From positions 1 through 7,465 of the forward strand of contig CAMVDK010000153.1 of assembly GCA_947166165.1 (NCBI GenBank): a stretch of DNA of 7,465 nucleotides. The letters are read 5' to 3'. This document shows, one piece after another, positions 7,333 to 7,465 of the stretch; within the stretch, counting starts at the first letter, position 1, and every line of letters begins with the position of its first letter. The notes below the pieces were generated by a model. The model searched no databases. It saw only the letters and a list, made by a program, of their open reading frames with translations, and had not been told where the DNA came from. The DNA comes from an uncultured Porphyromonadaceae bacterium (lineage in GTDB: Bacteria; Bacteroidota; Bacteroidia; Bacteroidales; Muribaculaceae). The position numbers and the translations under genes were made by a program.

Positions 7333-7366
7333 TAAAGTTACGCCTTTTTTCTGGCATGGCGACAAA
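7333..7366 (-). promoter_or_regulatory. Possible Bacteroidetes-type promoter for the sigma operon
   Basis: On the minus strand TAACTTTA (7340-7333) resembles the Bacteroidetes -7 element TAnnTTTG. A TTTG (7366-7363) lies 22 bases upstream, slightly more than the usual 19-21 to the -33 element. Transcription would start a few bases before the ATG at 7320, giving a very short leader with no Shine-Dalgarno. The -33 candidate overlaps the foot of the neighbouring hairpin. The call is by pattern only; if the operon is autoregulated, the real ECF promoter may differ from this housekeeping pattern. Confidence 0.38.
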
Positions 7367-7389
7367 AAATGCGCCAAACGGCGCATTTT
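7366..7389. terminator. Bidirectional intrinsic terminator
   Basis: AAAATGCGCC (7366-7375) and GGCGCATTTT (7380-7389) form a perfect 10-bp stem with a 4-base loop (AAAC). The minus strand continues the T-run (six T in total, then G), and the plus strand continues as ATTTTG. Both directions therefore have a GC-rich stem with a T-rich tail. It sits 46 bases upstream of the sigma start and would insulate the sigma operon from minus-strand transcription entering from beyond the window. Confidence 0.75.
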
Positions 7390-7404
7390 ATTTTGAATTT
7401 TTAA

Positions 7405-7443
7405 CTCAAGTTTCTAAAGCGCTATCGCACTTCAGAACTTGAG
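7405..7443. repeat. Long imperfect hairpin of unknown role
   Basis: CTCAAGTT (7405-7412) pairs perfectly with AACTTGAG (7436-7443). After a one-base bulge (T at 7413), CTAAAGCGC (7414-7422) pairs with GCACTTCAG (7427-7435) at 7 of 9 positions around a TATC loop. In total 15 of 17 positions pair. No clean T-run follows directly on the plus strand; on the minus strand TTAAAAATTC follows. It may be a terminator for a gene beyond the edge, or a small dispersed hairpin repeat. Confidence 0.5.
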
Positions 7444-7450
7444 GATTAGA

Positions 7451-7464
7451 GATGAGTGATGAGT
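7451..7464. repeat. Two tandem copies of GATGAGT at the window edge
   Basis: GATGAGT occurs at 7451-7457 and again at 7458-7464, and the window ends at 7465 with a G that would start a third copy. The preceding GATTAGA (7444-7450) is a degenerate relative. This could be the start of a longer 7-base tandem array or chance; only two full copies are visible. Confidence 0.35.
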
Positions 7465-7465
7465 G

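Noticed and set aside
6733..7335. 200-codon plus-strand frame opposite the sigma gene
   Set aside because: The minus-strand frame has clear sigma-2 and sigma-4 regions; the plus-strand product has none and is Val/Leu/Glu-rich shadow sequence.

Overview
The window is most likely from a Bacteroidales bacterium with fairly GC-rich coding DNA. The evidence is a sigma / single-pass regulator / Spy-like gene set of the type seen in this order, a thioester-less giant alpha-2-macroglobulin (A2M) of the Bacteroidetes type, start codons mostly without a Shine-Dalgarno sequence, and a promoter-like TAACTTTA close to a start codon. I cannot name a genus from sequence alone.

All four convincing genes are on the minus strand, so the window reads from right to left. 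The right edge (7321-7465) is noncoding. It holds a long imperfect hairpin, a short tandem repeat, a perfect 10-bp terminator-type stem and a probable promoter. Next comes a compact cluster: an ECF-type sigma-70 factor (7320-6757), a small single-pass membrane protein that is probably its anti-sigma partner (6722-6336), and a secreted Spy/CpxP-like helical protein (6318-5887). The gaps are only 34 and 17 bases, so these three are probably one operon. A 129-base gap with a perfect 16-bp inverted repeat separates them from a 1843-residue secreted A2M-family protein (5757-226).

The left edge (1-225) carries two inverted copies of a GTAG-plus-hairpin element, the architecture of REP/BIME elements mobilised by REP-associated tyrosine transposases. 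Differences between the copies are compensatory, so base pairing has been preserved.

A reasonable working model is an envelope-stress locus: the sigma factor is held by the membrane protein, and on release it drives its own operon, including the Spy-like chaperone. Whether it also drives the A2M is not shown by the sequence. The A2M keeps the macroglobulin and receptor-domain-like architecture but has no CxEQ thioester, so covalent protease trapping is unlikely. The most distinctive signals are the covarying REP pair, the missing thioester with a Met-rich acidic linker in the bait-region position, and the structured noncoding DNA at both edges and between the two transcription units.
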